Positions 46,305-58,330 of a stretch of DNA of 64,000 nucleotides are shown here, piece after piece; the first letter of the stretch is position 1; every line of letters begins with the position of its first letter. Both the position numbers and the translations under genes were made by a program. The notes below the pieces were generated by a model that ran no database searches, was not told the DNA's origin, and saw only the letters and a program-made list of their open reading frames with translations. The stretch is from Chrysoporthe austroafricana (Eukaryota; Ascomycota; Sordariomycetes; Diaporthales; Cryphonectriaceae), in contig JYIP02000002.1 of NCBI GenBank assembly GCA_001051155.2, forward strand, positions 4,347,583 through 4,411,582. Direction: 5' to 3'.

Positions 46305-46964
46305 GGTCTTGTAATATAGGATACTGTGCATAGAAACGATGAGGATTCCCAGGCTGGACAACTCAGAGCAAATAATTACCGAGCATATTCCGGAAATAAA
46401 GCATCGATACGTGACACGGTCTCTTTCTCGACCTCTACCTGCCAGCCATGCAGCAAATTGGTTAGGACCAGATAGGATGAGCGGGCTGCGGTTCTTCAAT
46501 CCGCGTTACATAGTCGCAAGTCGCGAACAAGTCCAAAGAGACATGGCTAACACCATAAGAGTTTAATCCCTTCGTTTGGTGTAGATCATAAAGCCTGCCC
46601 AGTGAAGCGCCTAAGTGGCCGCGGCGACTCAGGTGTCAGTGCATAGGATAGTCTTTGAAAGAAGGATATATATCGAGTATTTCGTATATTGAGGGAAGAT
46701 ATCGACTAAACCAATAATCGAGTTGTCTTGAATCCAGGGTGTGAGGTTCAATCCTGGGGGGAGCAGAAGGGGAACGTCGCCCCTTATCTGGCCAATCGTC
46801 TTACACGGATTTTTGAGAGCTCACGGGGTTAGGGTCGAGCTTCAGTATCATACGCCTCACGGTCTCTGGCTTCTTACCAACGGCCTGTGGTAGAGAATTC
46901 GCATGGCATAACTACCGCGCTGTGTCTGAAGGATCTTGCCTCACTTTTACCCCAACGTGATTGA
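46305..46964. other. non-coding interval left of the 2EXR-like relic
   Basis: 660 bp, A/T-rich compared with genes. A GGTTCAATCC box-B-like string at 46746 prompted a tRNA check that failed. Nothing else supported. Confidence 0.5.
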
Positions 46965-47312
46965 AAGTTTCTGAAGGGGATCCGCGCAGAGACGACGATA
47001 TCGCTCCACTGGCAGATATACGAGGAGGCACGCGCCATCTTCTTCAAGACACGCTTTTATATCCACTATAAAGCCCTAGATTAAGACATTTCGTCCAAAA
47101 GAACCGTAGCTTTCACCAAGGATCATTATACGCATATTCGCGACGTCTTTCTAGCTAAGAGAGAGACTAGCGTCTTGGAAGCTGTCCTGGAGCTGAGTAT
47201 GATCGTCCTGCACTCTAAACGCATCTTCGTTCACCTCAAGGTGTTCATGATTAAAAGAATAGCAGGTAGTTGTTTTAAACTTTCTGAAATTCTACCATTT
47301 CATTCGAGATAG
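46965..47312 (+). pseudogene. relic of a fungal 2EXR/F-box-like domain gene
   Basis: One reading frame stays protein-like for 348 bp apart from a TAA at 47082. It includes TISLHWQIYEEARAIFFKT, similar to the L-x-x-CRQIYEEA-x-x-IFY signature of the abundant fungal 2EXR-type proteins, and after the stop VAFTKDHYTHIRDVFLAKRE and VLELSMIVLHSK. The conserved Cys of the CRQ motif is changed to HWQ, there is no start codon, and the upstream beta-strand part is absent. I infer a decayed gene fragment; alternatively the similarity is chance. Confidence 0.4.
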
Positions 47313-48793
47313 AATGCTGGAATAGTTGAAGACTAGGGAGCTCGCCGTTGTCAGGATGCTCGACCATGGGGTGTAAGCTTGGACATTGAAGGTGCCCCGA
47401 ATGTATCGTCTATAGAGAAGATGGTGTCAAAAGAGTTTCTGACCCTTTGTAATGTCTTTTAAACAACTGCATAACTCTGTTGTCTCTTGGGCCCCCGGAG
47501 GTGATCAACTTCGATAGGAAGGGATCGATCAAATTTGCGCCATTAACTTCTCTTTAAATTCTCTCTGTTCTTCTGAAATCCTCCGGTAACGGTTCGCCTG
47601 GAATATCCTGAACGCCCAATTTCCGTCATACTGCCGCCAATTTGACTGTCGAATTAGACGACCAAGCCCCAGGTCTTACAATCTCTAACCACCCAACCAT
47701 ACATTCACACCACAGCGGCCAGCCGCCTAGTAGACATCGGTTGATTTTTTTATTTTTTTATTTTTTTTTTTTTTTATTTCGCAACGCACCCAAACTGGCT
47801 CGTATAGAATGTCAAGGAGTTAACAAGTGTGATGACTGAAGAGTGTACTAAGGAAGATGAAGTAAGCCAGGCTGAGGCCGTGTTGAAATCAGTATGGCCT
47901 GCCGTAGGAACAACAAGGGCCCAGTGATCTGACCAACATCACCTGAAGGCTGTGGGAATCAATTATAAGGTGACATCATGCTTCAGATGGCATAAAAAGT
48001 GCGATTTAAGGGATATAGATAGTCCCTATGAGACGTTTAAGACGTTGGACTGCCTAACTCTTAGCTGATCCCGGGCTAGGGAAGGGTCCCGATGTGACAC
48101 TTTTTGTGCCACTACTTGGAAGTGACCCATAAGCTATTCATAAAGAATCCCATGCGGACTGTGGGTAGTGAAGGGAAGTAGACGTCAAAAAAGACGGGGG
48201 GAAGGGGGGGAGAGGAAGAGGAAGGGTTGCAGCGTGTCAGGGAAAAAGAGGTGCTATGTTCCATAACTTGCAGGTGAGTACAGTCATATATTATTACCTC
48301 TAGAAATGGCTGTAAGATATCTGAACGCGGATTGGCAGCGCTTCACGCTCAGTAAGCTGAGGGCATTGCCAGAGGCAAGATGCGACGAACAAGGAGAATA
48401 GAAAGAAAGCATCGTACATGCATCCAACTGCTGATAGCAGTGTGTAAGACAGCTATGTCACCATGTTAATAAATTCAGCTGTGAAGATAGTGCCTAGAGT
48501 GCAAGACGAGCGACGTAATTACCATGCAGCAAGCCGCAGCGGGCCAAAATTTCTGGCTTATGTAAGCCTTTCGCCGAGTGGAGCTTGCCTCGCCGACTCC
48601 ATTACGGCGTACAGTGCTGCGCAGGAAATCTCCATACGCAAGTCCTCCACGTCACACTCCACACCCGACCGGAACCAATTGACCTCGTCTCGGCCGCAGA
48701 CACGAGTGGCCGGATTCCCCCCTCCGCCGCGGATCGACCTGCCACCCCCCGAGACCTCCTCCCACCACAGAGCTCCCGACAAGCCCGCCCACG
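47313..48793. other. A/T-rich gene-poor interval
   Basis: About 1.5 kb without a supportable gene. It includes the poly-T tract at 47745-47779 and G/A-rich low complexity at 48190-48225. The last 200 bp are the leader/promoter of the complex I subunit gene. Confidence 0.55.
47745..47779 (+). repeat. poly-T tract
   Basis: 35 bp of T interrupted by only a few A. It could be the tail of a retroposed element (poly-A on the minus strand) or simple low complexity. No flanking element or target-site duplication is clear. Confidence 0.9.
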
Positions 48794-49649
48794 ATGCGCG
48801 CAGCCCTCCGCCTCCTCGCGAGCGTCAAGCCGGTGGCGGGGCGCTACCTCGAGGCCGGCGCGCCGACGGGCCTCACGGGCCTGCGCACGAACCCGTCGCC
48901 GCGCTCGACGCTCCTCTACCTCTACTCCAGCACGCTCGACAAGCTGCAGGCCGTCCCCGAGGCCTCCGTCTACCGGCAGTCCGTCGAGGCCGTCACCCGG
49001 CACCGCATGACGCTCGTCGAGGCCGCCAAGCCCGCGGGCTACGACGAGTGGCGCGCGCGCGCCCTCGCGGTCCTCGAGAAGCACCCGGACCACTTCGACG
49101 CCGTGTCGCGCCCGCTGGCCGACGGGAGCTCCGCCGCCGGCGTCGAGCGCGCCGGCAGGTTCTTCGTGCTGCGCAAGATGAAGCCCGACACCGACGTCAG
49201 GTACCAGGAGTGGGACGGCGAGCACGCCCCCGGCGAGCCGCTCGAGGGCCCCCGGACGCTCGAGGAGCGCGCGGGCGAGTACTCTGTGAAGGACCCGTTT
49301 GAGGGCGAGGATGTCGAGTGGGAGAACGAGCCCAAGTTGACGGCTGCTCAGTACGTTGCTGTCTCCTCGGGTGTATGATCGGAATGTTGAACAGGGCGGC
49401 GGCTGATGAAAGTGATTACAGGGTCGAGGAGCTCGAGAACAAGATCGGCGCCGGCCTCATCGAGGAGGTCATCCAGGTTGCTGAGGGAGAGCTACGGCTG
49501 GTCGACACCATGGTCGAGGCCAAGGTGTAAGTCCCCACCATCTTACACATATCAATTACCGTCCCGGTACTAAAATGTGATGCAGATGGGAAAGCCTTGA
49601 GGAGAAGCCAAGAGAAGGGCAGTGGGTGTACTTCGAGAGAAAGGAGTAG
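48794..49649 (+). CDS. NDUFA5: NADH:ubiquinone oxidoreductase (complex I) subunit NDUFA5 / 29.9 kDa
   Basis: Accessory subunit of the peripheral arm of mitochondrial complex I. Exons 48794-49350, 49422-49526 and 49586-49649 join in frame into 241 residues. The N-terminus is basic and amphipathic (MRAALRLLASVKPVAGRYLE), compatible with mitochondrial import. The family core is clear: TGLTGLRTNPSPRSTLLYLY, then SSTLDKLQAVPEASVYRQSV, then EAVTRHRMTLVEAAKP. The C-terminal half is the fungal extension (RTLEERAGEYSVKDPFEGED, IEEVIQVAEGELRLVDTM) ending GQWVYFERKE. Introns are 71 and 59 bp. The first exon is very rich in C/G at third positions. It is convergent with the Yip1-family gene. Confidence 0.92.
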
Positions 49650-50097
49650 ACTGCGCAGGGCGAGCCGGGAGTTCTGCATGCGTCTGGTCGGGCCTCTTTC
49701 CTACTGGTGAATAGAGGATGTAGAAAATCTAGACGATCTACGGAAAACAAGGCCGAAAGTAATGCATAGTTTTCCCAGCCAGTGGAGCTCAAGTCAACGA
49801 GCAGGTCATTAGGCAGACCTCCTGCACGGTACACGGGGCCGACAAGTGCTTAAGCCGCGGCGCGGGCAAGTTGATGATCCATAAGAATGATTCGAGATGC
49901 CGCTTCCAGCGGCTCTGCATCGTACACGTGGATATCTGTAAAAATACATTCAACCCTATCATGGCACCCAAAGAAACCAGTCCATACCGTCCTGCGCCAT
50001 CATGCCAAAGAAACCCTGGTACGCCGTACGACGCTCCTAAAATACCGTTCGTGCTCGTCTGGGCTCCCACGCCTTTCTCAAGGCCTGCGGATGCCTC
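49650..50097. other. convergent 3' flank, NDUFA5 / Yip1-family gene
   Basis: 448 bp between two convergent stop codons. No gene seen. Confidence 0.6.
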
Positions 50098-51151
50098 CTA
50101 GCTAATAAAGCAGAGGCAGCCCAGGCCGAGGTAGAAGACAAACAGGGGATAGATAGCCAGCCCGACCCTGTTCTTCACCACACCGCTGCCGCCGAGGATG
50201 CTGATACCGGCTGCGAGCGACCAGGCGACGAGGACCAGGTAGACGGGAATCCGGGGGATCTGCGGCACGTGCAGCGCGGACAGGAGGGCCGCGATGACGA
50301 GCGGGAAGAGGGTGTAGCCGATGATGCACACGCTCTGGGCGAAGGAACTGTTCGTTCGACCGCAAGTCAGCCGCGTCCCCGCAACCCGCAGCGCGATGAT
50401 GGAAGACGGGAAAAATAGAGCACTCACATGTTGCCGCCCAGCAGCTTGATCTGCAGCGTGACCACCGCCTCCCCTATCCACACCATGGCGAACACGCCGC
50501 TGAACACCTCGTCGCGCTGCTCGGGCTTCGCGTTGAAGCTGAGCAGCATGCTCAGCAGCAGGCAGAAGATCAGCGGGCCCCACAGGTCCCAGTCGCGCAG
50601 GCCGGGCGTCATGTTGTTCTGGTTCAGCAGCGCCTCGGGGTCCATGACGCGGCCGGCGAGCCCGGCCAGCTCCTCGCGCCCGCCGCTGATGCCCACGCCG
50701 CGTAGGTTCGCGTACACGCCGCGGATGCCCTCGGACGACTCGAACATGGTCCCACCGAGCAGGTACCGCGGCCACAGCACCTCGCGCATCTTGGACCATA
50801 CCGCCAGCAGGTCGCGCCGCAGCGTGTCCCACACCGACTCGTCGATCGTGTTCTGCGGCGCGCGCCGGTCCTCGCCGCCTATGCGGGACGAGAGGTAGTC
50901 CTGGTTGAGGGGCTGCGACGACGACGACGAGGACTGGCCGATGTTGCCCGTCAGCGGCGCCCGCGAGGAGGAGGGCTGGAGGGGGTCGTCGAAGTCGTTG
51001 AGGTCGGCTGGAGGGAGAGGGGCCACGTCAGCACCAGATGGTCTCAGGTTCACGAGGGGAGAGAGGGGCACGCACCGTCGTCTGGATCTATCATGTCATC
51101 GTCCTCCAGCGATGGGTTTTGGTAGTCATCTCTTCGTACTTGAGAGGCCAT
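50098..51151 (-). CDS. Yip1-domain Golgi membrane protein, Yip4/YIPF6-like
   Basis: Exons 51076-51151, 50428-51007 and 50098-50347 give 301 residues; both introns (68 and 80 bp) fit phase. The start has a good context (CAAGATGGCC). The cytosolic N-terminus (1-100) is acidic and Ser-rich (SLEDDDMIDPDD, SSSSSSQPLNQDYL). Then comes the family stretch ESVWDTLRRDLLAVWSKMRE and RYLLGG, followed by about five hydrophobic helices: DLWGPLIFCLLLSMLLSF; VFAMVWIGEAVVTLQIKLLG; SVCIIGYTLFPLVIAALLSA; YLVLVAWSLAAGISIL; LAIYPLFVFYLGLGCLCF. The order WGPL, GG(N)ISFAQSVC-I-GY and a hydrophobic C-terminus identifies the Yip1 family, which binds Rab GTPases in ER-Golgi traffic. Assignment to the Yip4/YIPF6 branch over Yip5 rests on size and the N-terminal pattern. 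Confidence 0.88.
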
Positions 51152-52003
51152 CTTGTCTGACAGCTTTGTCGCAACCCTGGCCTGCTCTCACCTCTTTCTT
51201 TTGGAAAATACCGAGGGAAGGTTGACAGATATCCAATACGAGGTCTGCGCTGTTCTGAACTGCAACACCAGGAAGTCGGTCGCTGGTGGATCGCGGTGGT
51301 CCTGCAGGTCGGCTCCTCTCACATATTTGGGGAGGTTGATGACAACCTGGTAGCTTCCAAGGAGCTCTCGTACCCCAGGCTGAAAGATTGGCCAATCACG
51401 TAACACGACTGGTCCCACAGGATACGTACTCCTGGTATGAGCCCCTTCGAAGGGATCACTGTGAAGGGATGCATTTTCTCCTGCCTACGTAGCCCTTTCT
51501 TGATGCCAGTCATCATGGCACCAGCCTTTCTTTGGACTCAAATTCAATTTCATAAGCCGGCGTCAATGAACATATTTACATGGATATCTCAATACCAACT
51601 CCGCTAACGCACGCTCAATTTCCCGGACCACGTGTCTCTTTTTTTGCAGTTCGGCGCATGGTTCGCGCCTTTTCATGCTTTCAGGTGAATGGAGGATGCA
51701 TATAGATATCACTTATCGAGATCTGTCCCGTCTTCTTCCCGGCTCTTCAAGGGCTACGTGCCCCGCAACGTCTCTAGGACGAGTCTCCTAGACGGCTGGT
51801 GTGCCGCTGGTGTCTCCCCGTCTACTGACTGCCTGACGGGGATGCTTTGGAGAGCTTCAACTGCGCCGCATATCGGCAAGATCGATTTAATAATACTGTA
51901 TTGTGTGGTGGGACCAGGCGCGACCGAGACACCCACAGCGAATAACCCGCTCGATTCTTAATACTGACTGTTGAAAAAGGTCATGTTTGGTGGGCAGGGC
52001 TCT
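51152..52003. other. interval between two minus-strand genes
   Basis: 852 bp holding the promoter of the Yip1-family gene and the 3' flank of the PAS gene. No supportable gene. Confidence 0.55.
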
Positions 52004-54021
52004 TTAGAACCCTCCGCGTTCATCGTAACGTGGCGAACTCAGCCGGTGAGCAGGTTGCGATCTAGGGATCGCGAAGGATCCTTCGGACGCGCCAGGCGAC
52101 CTTGCCTGCTGTCCCGTCAACCAGAGCTCCGGCACGGGGGCCTGGTTCGGCGGGCCAGGGAAGGGATTGTGTGGTTGATACGGCGATGGCAAGCCAGCGT
52201 GACCAGGATGCTGATAGATGCTCGACTGGGCGGTGTAGCTTGGAGCACCGCGCAAGTAGCTCTCCAGGTCGTACTGAGGATCATGGTGGCCTATCTGTGA
52301 AGGCGGTGGAGCGAAGCGGGGCGAGTGCTGGCTGAGCGGCTGCTGCAGCTCGGGCGCCTTGCCCTTGCCGCTGTTGCTCTCCAGAGCTGCCCAGCGCGCT
52401 GCGGCCTGGTTCTCTGGCGGCTGGTAGATGGCGTTCGTCGCTCTCGGGTCCCAGATGGGTAGGCCTCCAGGGGGCGCCGCTTCACCCACGGGCCGGCCGT
52501 GAGCGAACGATGCCAGGTTGCCGTTGATACCCACCAGAGCCCACGCGAAGACCGCCACGTCGCGAATAGATCGCATCAGGTTGTCTATGGGCGGCCCGCC
52601 GGCAGCCTTGACGCTCTCGCGCAGTGGCATGAATTGCGGCAGCAGTGGCGCTTGGAACGTGTACAGCATCTCCGGGGGCACGTACGGCCGGACCGGCTGT
52701 TGAGCCCACGGCGCGGCGAAGAGACCGTTTTCAAAGTCCCACGGCGGCAGGACTAGTGGTGGGTGAGCAGCCGGAATGGGAGGGCGGGCTCTTCTCAGGA
52801 TCACAACCAGGCCATCGGAGGTGCAAGAGACAACGGCCTCAAGCTCGACCGAAGGTAGTGGCTGGCGTGCATTTCGACGCTGCTGTGGTCTGTGGTTTGC
52901 CTGCCTGCCTATGGGCGCGGAGACAGCGGACGGCTGGATGAAGGACGGTTCATACACAGACGGGTTGAAGCCTGAGCTTGAGGCACCGTTTGACGAATGC
53001 TGTGCCGAGCTGCTGCTGCTCGCCAAGGGTAGGAATTCCATACCGTCATCTTCCTCCTCCCTCTTAATTGGCGGATCACTATGTTCTCGAGAGTCAATGC
53101 CCATTGCACTGTCCAGCGCTGCACCTCCGCCGTCTGAGTCACTGTTGGTGCTCCCGACATCTCCTTCATCCATCAGCTCGTCGTCTTCCTCCTCATCCTC
53201 GAAGTCCTCTTCCTCCCTCGGGTCTCTCGACCAGAACCGCAAGTATGCGATTGAGTCATTGGCCTTTGCGCTCTCGAGGCATTTGAGGGCATCCGGCAGG
53301 CATCTCTCTTGGATGAAGCGGTAGAAGCTTTTGTCCTTGACCTGTTCCGGCGAGAGACCAAGCACAGAAGCAACGGCATTCGTGGCGAACATGATTGTGA
53401 GGTTTCTCGTGAACCGGTTCAGGATCAGCGCGGCCCGGGGCTCACGCTCCATGGGCGGCATCTTGAACTTGGGCGAAAGATGCTCCAGCATGTGATACCG
53501 GGGGTCCCGTGGAGACGAGGAGAAGATCCGCCGGATCTGTGCTCCTTCGAGGGCTCGCCTCTCGCTCTTCGCGCTCTGGCGGTAGATGCTGGTGCAAGCG
53601 ACCAACACATCGTGGACCACCGTGAAGCAGCATTCGCAGCTCACCCACCGGCCGTCTGCCGAGACGACCCTGACATAGTGAAGGCTAGCAGCCTTGTCGA
53701 GGAGGATACCCCGGCTGTGGACGGATCTCGCGAAAGGGACCTCGTCCGGATGAAAGTAGTCAAAGACGGACCTTCCGCGAACGTCTTCAGTTCGCCATCC
53801 CAATATGTCGTTGATAGACTCTGACGCGAAGAGGATGTTGCAGTCAGGTGTCAGGTCTGCAAGTGCTGGTATTAGACCATGCTCTTTAAGCCACCCATAA
53901 AGCCGACGGGCCCACCAAGTGAAGCTGGCACGGGCCTCTCCTGCCAGAGGGCGGAGAGGGGTGGTGTCCGGATCTTGAGTGCTTTCGACTTACTGTGTAT
54001 GGTCATGAATGTGTGCTCCAT
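52004..54021 (-). CDS. two-PAS-domain regulatory protein
   Basis: Exons 53994-54021 (28 nt) and 52004-53856, 137-bp intron, 626 residues in frame. The first PAS domain spans 1-105 (MEHTFMTIH, NILFASESINDILGWRTEDV, SVFDYFHPDEVPFARSVHSR, HYVRVVSADGRWVSCECCFT). A second PAS-like domain starts near 155 (LNRFTRNLTIMFATNAVASV, LGLSPEQVKDKSFYRFIQER) and resumes at about 347 (LEAVVSCTSDGLVVILRRA) after an insertion of about 120 acidic and Ser-rich residues. The C-terminus (450-626) is Pro/Gln/Ser-rich and disordered. No GATA zinc finger, kinase or LOV cysteine motif (GRNCRFLQ) is present, so this is neither White Collar-1 nor a histidine kinase. Related PAS-only proteins occur in other ascomycetes; a role in light, redox or nutrient sensing through partner proteins is inference. 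Confidence 0.85.
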
Positions 54022-56021
54022 TGAGTCTAATATCTCAGACTACCGCTGGCGGCAGTGATCCTTCTATCTTCGAACCAGATCAATCCATGCAATTGCTGCC
54101 GAGCTCTGGCGTGGCGTGGGAAGGGCGGCGCTTGGGCAATCTGACCAAGGCGCCGTTGGGCTAAGACACGGGCGCGTTTGAGACTAGCTAGTCGAACGTC
54201 ACACCTCGACCCGACTGACAGCGGCGCGACCGTTGCGGCGGCTCCCTTGGGGCGTAGGACGGACCGGCCTGCATAGGACGACGGGTGGAGCTGTGGACGA
54301 TACAGAGGGCCACTCCTTGAGTCACCGTCTGTGAGATGATGTGCTGCGCAGGTCGGCCAACGGGGTGGCGCCTGTCAATTCTCGCTAGCCGAGTGTCTGT
54401 AGAACGTCGACGCCGTCGCGAAGCGGGTCAGGTCTCACCGGGCCGTTTTTCCCAAGCTCTGATAAGCTGGGAGATAAAACGGACCGAGACGCGCAGTTGC
54501 GCGGCAGTCTGCAGGACCGCCTGGGGAGGGCTTTGTGTGCTTTGCTGGGCCCGTTTGTCAGACTAGATGGCGCGAGGCACAGCTGTCGGCTTCTCTCCCG
54601 GGCTGCTGCAGCGTCAAGTACGGTCGCAAAAGTTGATCACTATCTGGCCCAGCATCCGGCGTGCGAAGCTAGGAGGTATACTCTGTACTAATAGGCTCTG
54701 ATGAAGGGGTCCAAGAACGCCACCTTAGTGACGGCTTGGCAATGGGCCGCGGCGGGTCACGGAGGGCAACGCGCAATAGATGAGCCGGGTGTCGGGGACA
54801 GCGGCCAGAGACGTTGTACTGGGTGGAGGTGAGGCAAGAGATAATGGTGCAGACTCAATCAATTGAGACGACGACCGTCCTATCTGCATGGGATAGGCGG
54901 CGGCGGAGGAGAATGCCGACGATCTGGACAGGGAGAATGCTTGTCTCGAGCGTGATGGGGAAGAACGGTGGCTCCTGTTGGCTGTCCCCTCCAGACGAGG
55001 AGGACGCCGGCGATGGCTTTATGTCAGGTCGAGGCCGTCCCAAGACATATCCGGCCGCTTGCATTGCTTTTCGAGCCCCGGCCCATGAGCTCCCCGGCCG
55101 CTGCCCTCCGACCAGGGTTCACTTGAGGAGGTCGTGATAGCCCGGCAGCCAATTTCTTGGCGTGGAGACGAGGTCCCCATGCAGCCGCGCCGCTGCTCAC
55201 CCCTGGCGCCCATCCACCCACCCAGCCATCCAGCCATCCACACATCCACACCATTCCCACCCCCAAGGGTCGGTCACCAGGCGCGCCGGCCAGGGTGGGT
55301 GACCCCCAAGCACAGCAAGAACGGGGTGTGTAGTACACAGCACGGGATTACTGAGTACAGTACGTGCCGCGAGCGCTGCTGGTGGTGGCATCTATCACGG
55401 TAGCGTCCACGGACGCCGGAAGCCTCCCGTCGGGCCTGGCCCACCGGACCCATGTCCATGCCCGCAGGCGAGACAGCGAGGCGGCGTGTCGCCCGCGAGC
55501 ACACCGGCTGCGCCTTGGGAAGAAAAAGAAAGAACGTCCTTTTTTTTTCTCAGCAAGCCCGCCCGCAGTTCTCGTGCCCGGCACACGAGCTACTGCTGTG
55601 CTCCCTGTCAGGACTCAGGCAGCCGAGAACTCGGTGGCCCGAGGCCTAGCCTCAACTCTAAATTGATGTCCATCGTGCAGGCCGGTCTGTGGATGCAATG
55701 TCGGCCTGGCTTCCCTCACTCCCGCCACAGGTATCGAAGCCACAGCTCCCGATTGATATTGGCATGGAGAATTCGGAGCGACTCTGTCGGTAACTGTTAA
55801 ATTCATCCGAACCGCTCCGGAGGGGTAGCCTGCCCTGTGCCATCCTTGTGCGAGGACGGGCGAACCGCCCTTCGCACGAAGGTCTTTAGGGCATGTGAAT
55901 GACTGCCAGGCGTGCCAGGCCGTACAATCTCCAGGAGGTGCATATGCCCTGGCATCTGCCCCGACGAGGGTCGTCGCTGCGAATTGGAGACGCGCGCCGG
56001 CTTTTGCCACTCTCGTCGTCC

Positions 56022-56048
56022 AGACCATGTAGACCATGTAGACCATGC
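56022..56048 (+). repeat. tandem 9-mer, three copies
   Basis: AGACCATGT, AGACCATGT, AGACCATGC in direct tandem. Confidence 0.85.
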
Positions 56049-58290
56049 AGTGTACAGTACCATGGTATGGTATTGGCCGGGACGCCGTGACGCAAGCAGC
56101 CTGCATGTAAGCAAGGCGCCCACACGCGAATACCCAGTATCTCGGTATACTAGGACTTGTGCCAGAGGAGTGAGATGCGGCCAAGACACGGGGGCCCTCC
56201 GTCGCATGGCATGTGGGCCTTGAATTCACTTCAACACATTAGGTATATTTTGCGAGCTTGCACTTGCAGCGTGGGAGGCGGCGTCGAGAGAGCTGTCATG
56301 GCACGGCATGGGAGTTTGACAGGGTGCCACACTCCACTATCCCCACTGCAATGATGACGGAAACGGGATGATTTCCGGCTGAGCTGCGGGCCTCATCTTG
56401 GAACTGTAGCTCCCGACGAGCATCGGGAATGGTCGACGACAGGGGAGGACGGTCTGTCGGGTCCAATCATGAGGCCTCTCGCAGTTCACGACCTCCTCCA
56501 GCCTTCTTCGTACGGAGGTGCGATCTTCGGTCATCTAGAGGCACGTCCCCAATCGTCTTCCCCGTGGGATCACGATCCTCTGCGACAACATGGGTCTGGG
56601 CGCTGACGTAGAATCCTGCAATGTGATATAGATGTACAACCGGGGGGGTTTGAGGGCTTCGTCGACCGACAGGCCAAATTCTGACGAGCTTGTCCACAAT
56701 GCTCGTCCGCGGCCGGTTCCCCGAAGGCCCATGCTGCATGCAGGCGCCTGTTGGTTTTCGTCGCCGGTACACCGAATACTCAGATATCGGCCTATAGCAC
56801 ACGATCGGCGGATCGGTGGCATTCCGCAATAGGTAGGCCTTGTCGTGTGCGATGAGATCGAGATTTACAGCCTCGCAGCCTCGCCTATGTTCATGCATCA
56901 GATTGGGTAGGGCTGCAGTGTTCTCTCATTTCTGAGATCCTGCACGATGGCCATCGACCAGCAAGGGTCGCCCTCATCGGCGGCTCGTCATTCGCTCGAA
57001 GGCCACCGTACCCCTGGGGGTGTCCCCCGCCGTCACGGCCCGCTATGATGTTTCTGACAGCCGAACCACCCGACCTGGCGTCGACCACATTGTGGCTGTC
57101 AAACACATAAGCGAAGGTCTCCTTGCAGCCCCTGTCAGCCGTGGACTTTTGCCCAGTATAGCCACATGACCGCCCGGGGTGCAGGCAAGGGTAAAGCAGC
57201 CCGGCGGCGCTCTCCAACAGGCCGGTGCCATCGAGGCGTCGCCAGAGCCAGGGCTTCATCTTTTGCTGACATGCAGGGGACGGCAGTGCCAGTGCGGATG
57301 GTCCCAGGATGGCACCACTGGCAGCCCGAGCGACTCTGCTTGGCACGCTGGGGAGGCGTCCTGATATCGCGGCGACCCACCCCGTTGGGTTCTGCAAGCC
57401 ACGGGCAGCTCCGCAATCTCAGCCTCGTCCGACTTCACCAGCGGGCGAATGAAACCGGGCGTGAGGTCTTTCCGTCCAGCAAGGCGGCGGTTTTGTGACC
57501 TGTCACAACCTGCCATGGCGGAGATCCCCAAACAGCAGTGATGCCACCAAGATCGGACTGTCCCTGACGAGGATTACATCCTGGCTCTTTACTAAGTATC
57601 AATATATTTCCGGGATTAGCCCGGCCAGTGACAGCGAGTGGGTACCGGATCTGGAGCACGAAAATGAATGTCTCTGAACCTACTATGGCAGGTGCAGCAA
57701 CAAGCTGCGCTGGCCAACGGAACCGTACTGTCCCTGTAGCCTCAGAGGATTCTCGATACCGTGTAATTGTGTAGGTAGCAACGCTTCGCGCCGTCGTAGC
57801 TTGACCCGAACCTGGCAAGGGCCTGTCTCCGTACGCTGTGTGCCCTGGCTGCAGGCGACAGGTCGCATCAACCAAGACCAGGCGAAGCTCGAGTATCGAT
57901 CGGGCTCACAAACCGCGATTCGGTCGGCGGGCATTCGTCGCAACTACAGCCAGGACGTCATACCGGTATGGTTAGCCCGGGAGAGGAAGAAAACGCAAGC
58001 AGCTGCTGGTTACACCACAGGCAGGATTGTTCCTATAGGCAGAGGCGCCTAAGGGCCAGGAAAAGCAGAGGTGTTTTGTCGGTGAGGTGTGTCACGCCTT
58101 GGATCTGTGACGCAGGAGCATGGTCTCGTCATCTCGTCAGTCGCAGGCTGCATGTATAGCCTGGCAGCCTGCATCAGGGCCGGCGGTAGTCGATATACGT
58201 AAGAGCCTGCAACTAAGAGGCGTTGAGATCTCTAGCTGCGCAGTGTGGTCAGCCAGGGTGCCAGACATTCGGAAGGAGGGCCTAGCGACC

Positions 58291-58330
58291 TACGATCTCC
58301 TACGATCTCCTACGATCTCCTACGATCTCC
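58291..58330 (+). repeat. tandem decamer, four perfect copies
   Basis: Four exact copies of TACGATCTCC, about 420 bp upstream of the eed start. Confidence 0.95.

Noticed and set aside
46735..46770. tRNA-like string with a GGTTCAATCC box B
   Set aside because: The 5-bp T-stem does not pair, no matching A box or anticodon arm lies upstream, and there is no acceptor stem.
52004..54021. White Collar-1/LOV photoreceptor identity for the PAS protein
   Set aside because: No flavin-binding cysteine motif and no GATA zinc finger.
56467..57875. Three consecutive minus-strand ORFs of 143-168 codons
   Set aside because: No recognisable motif, poor starts and no consistent splice joining between them.
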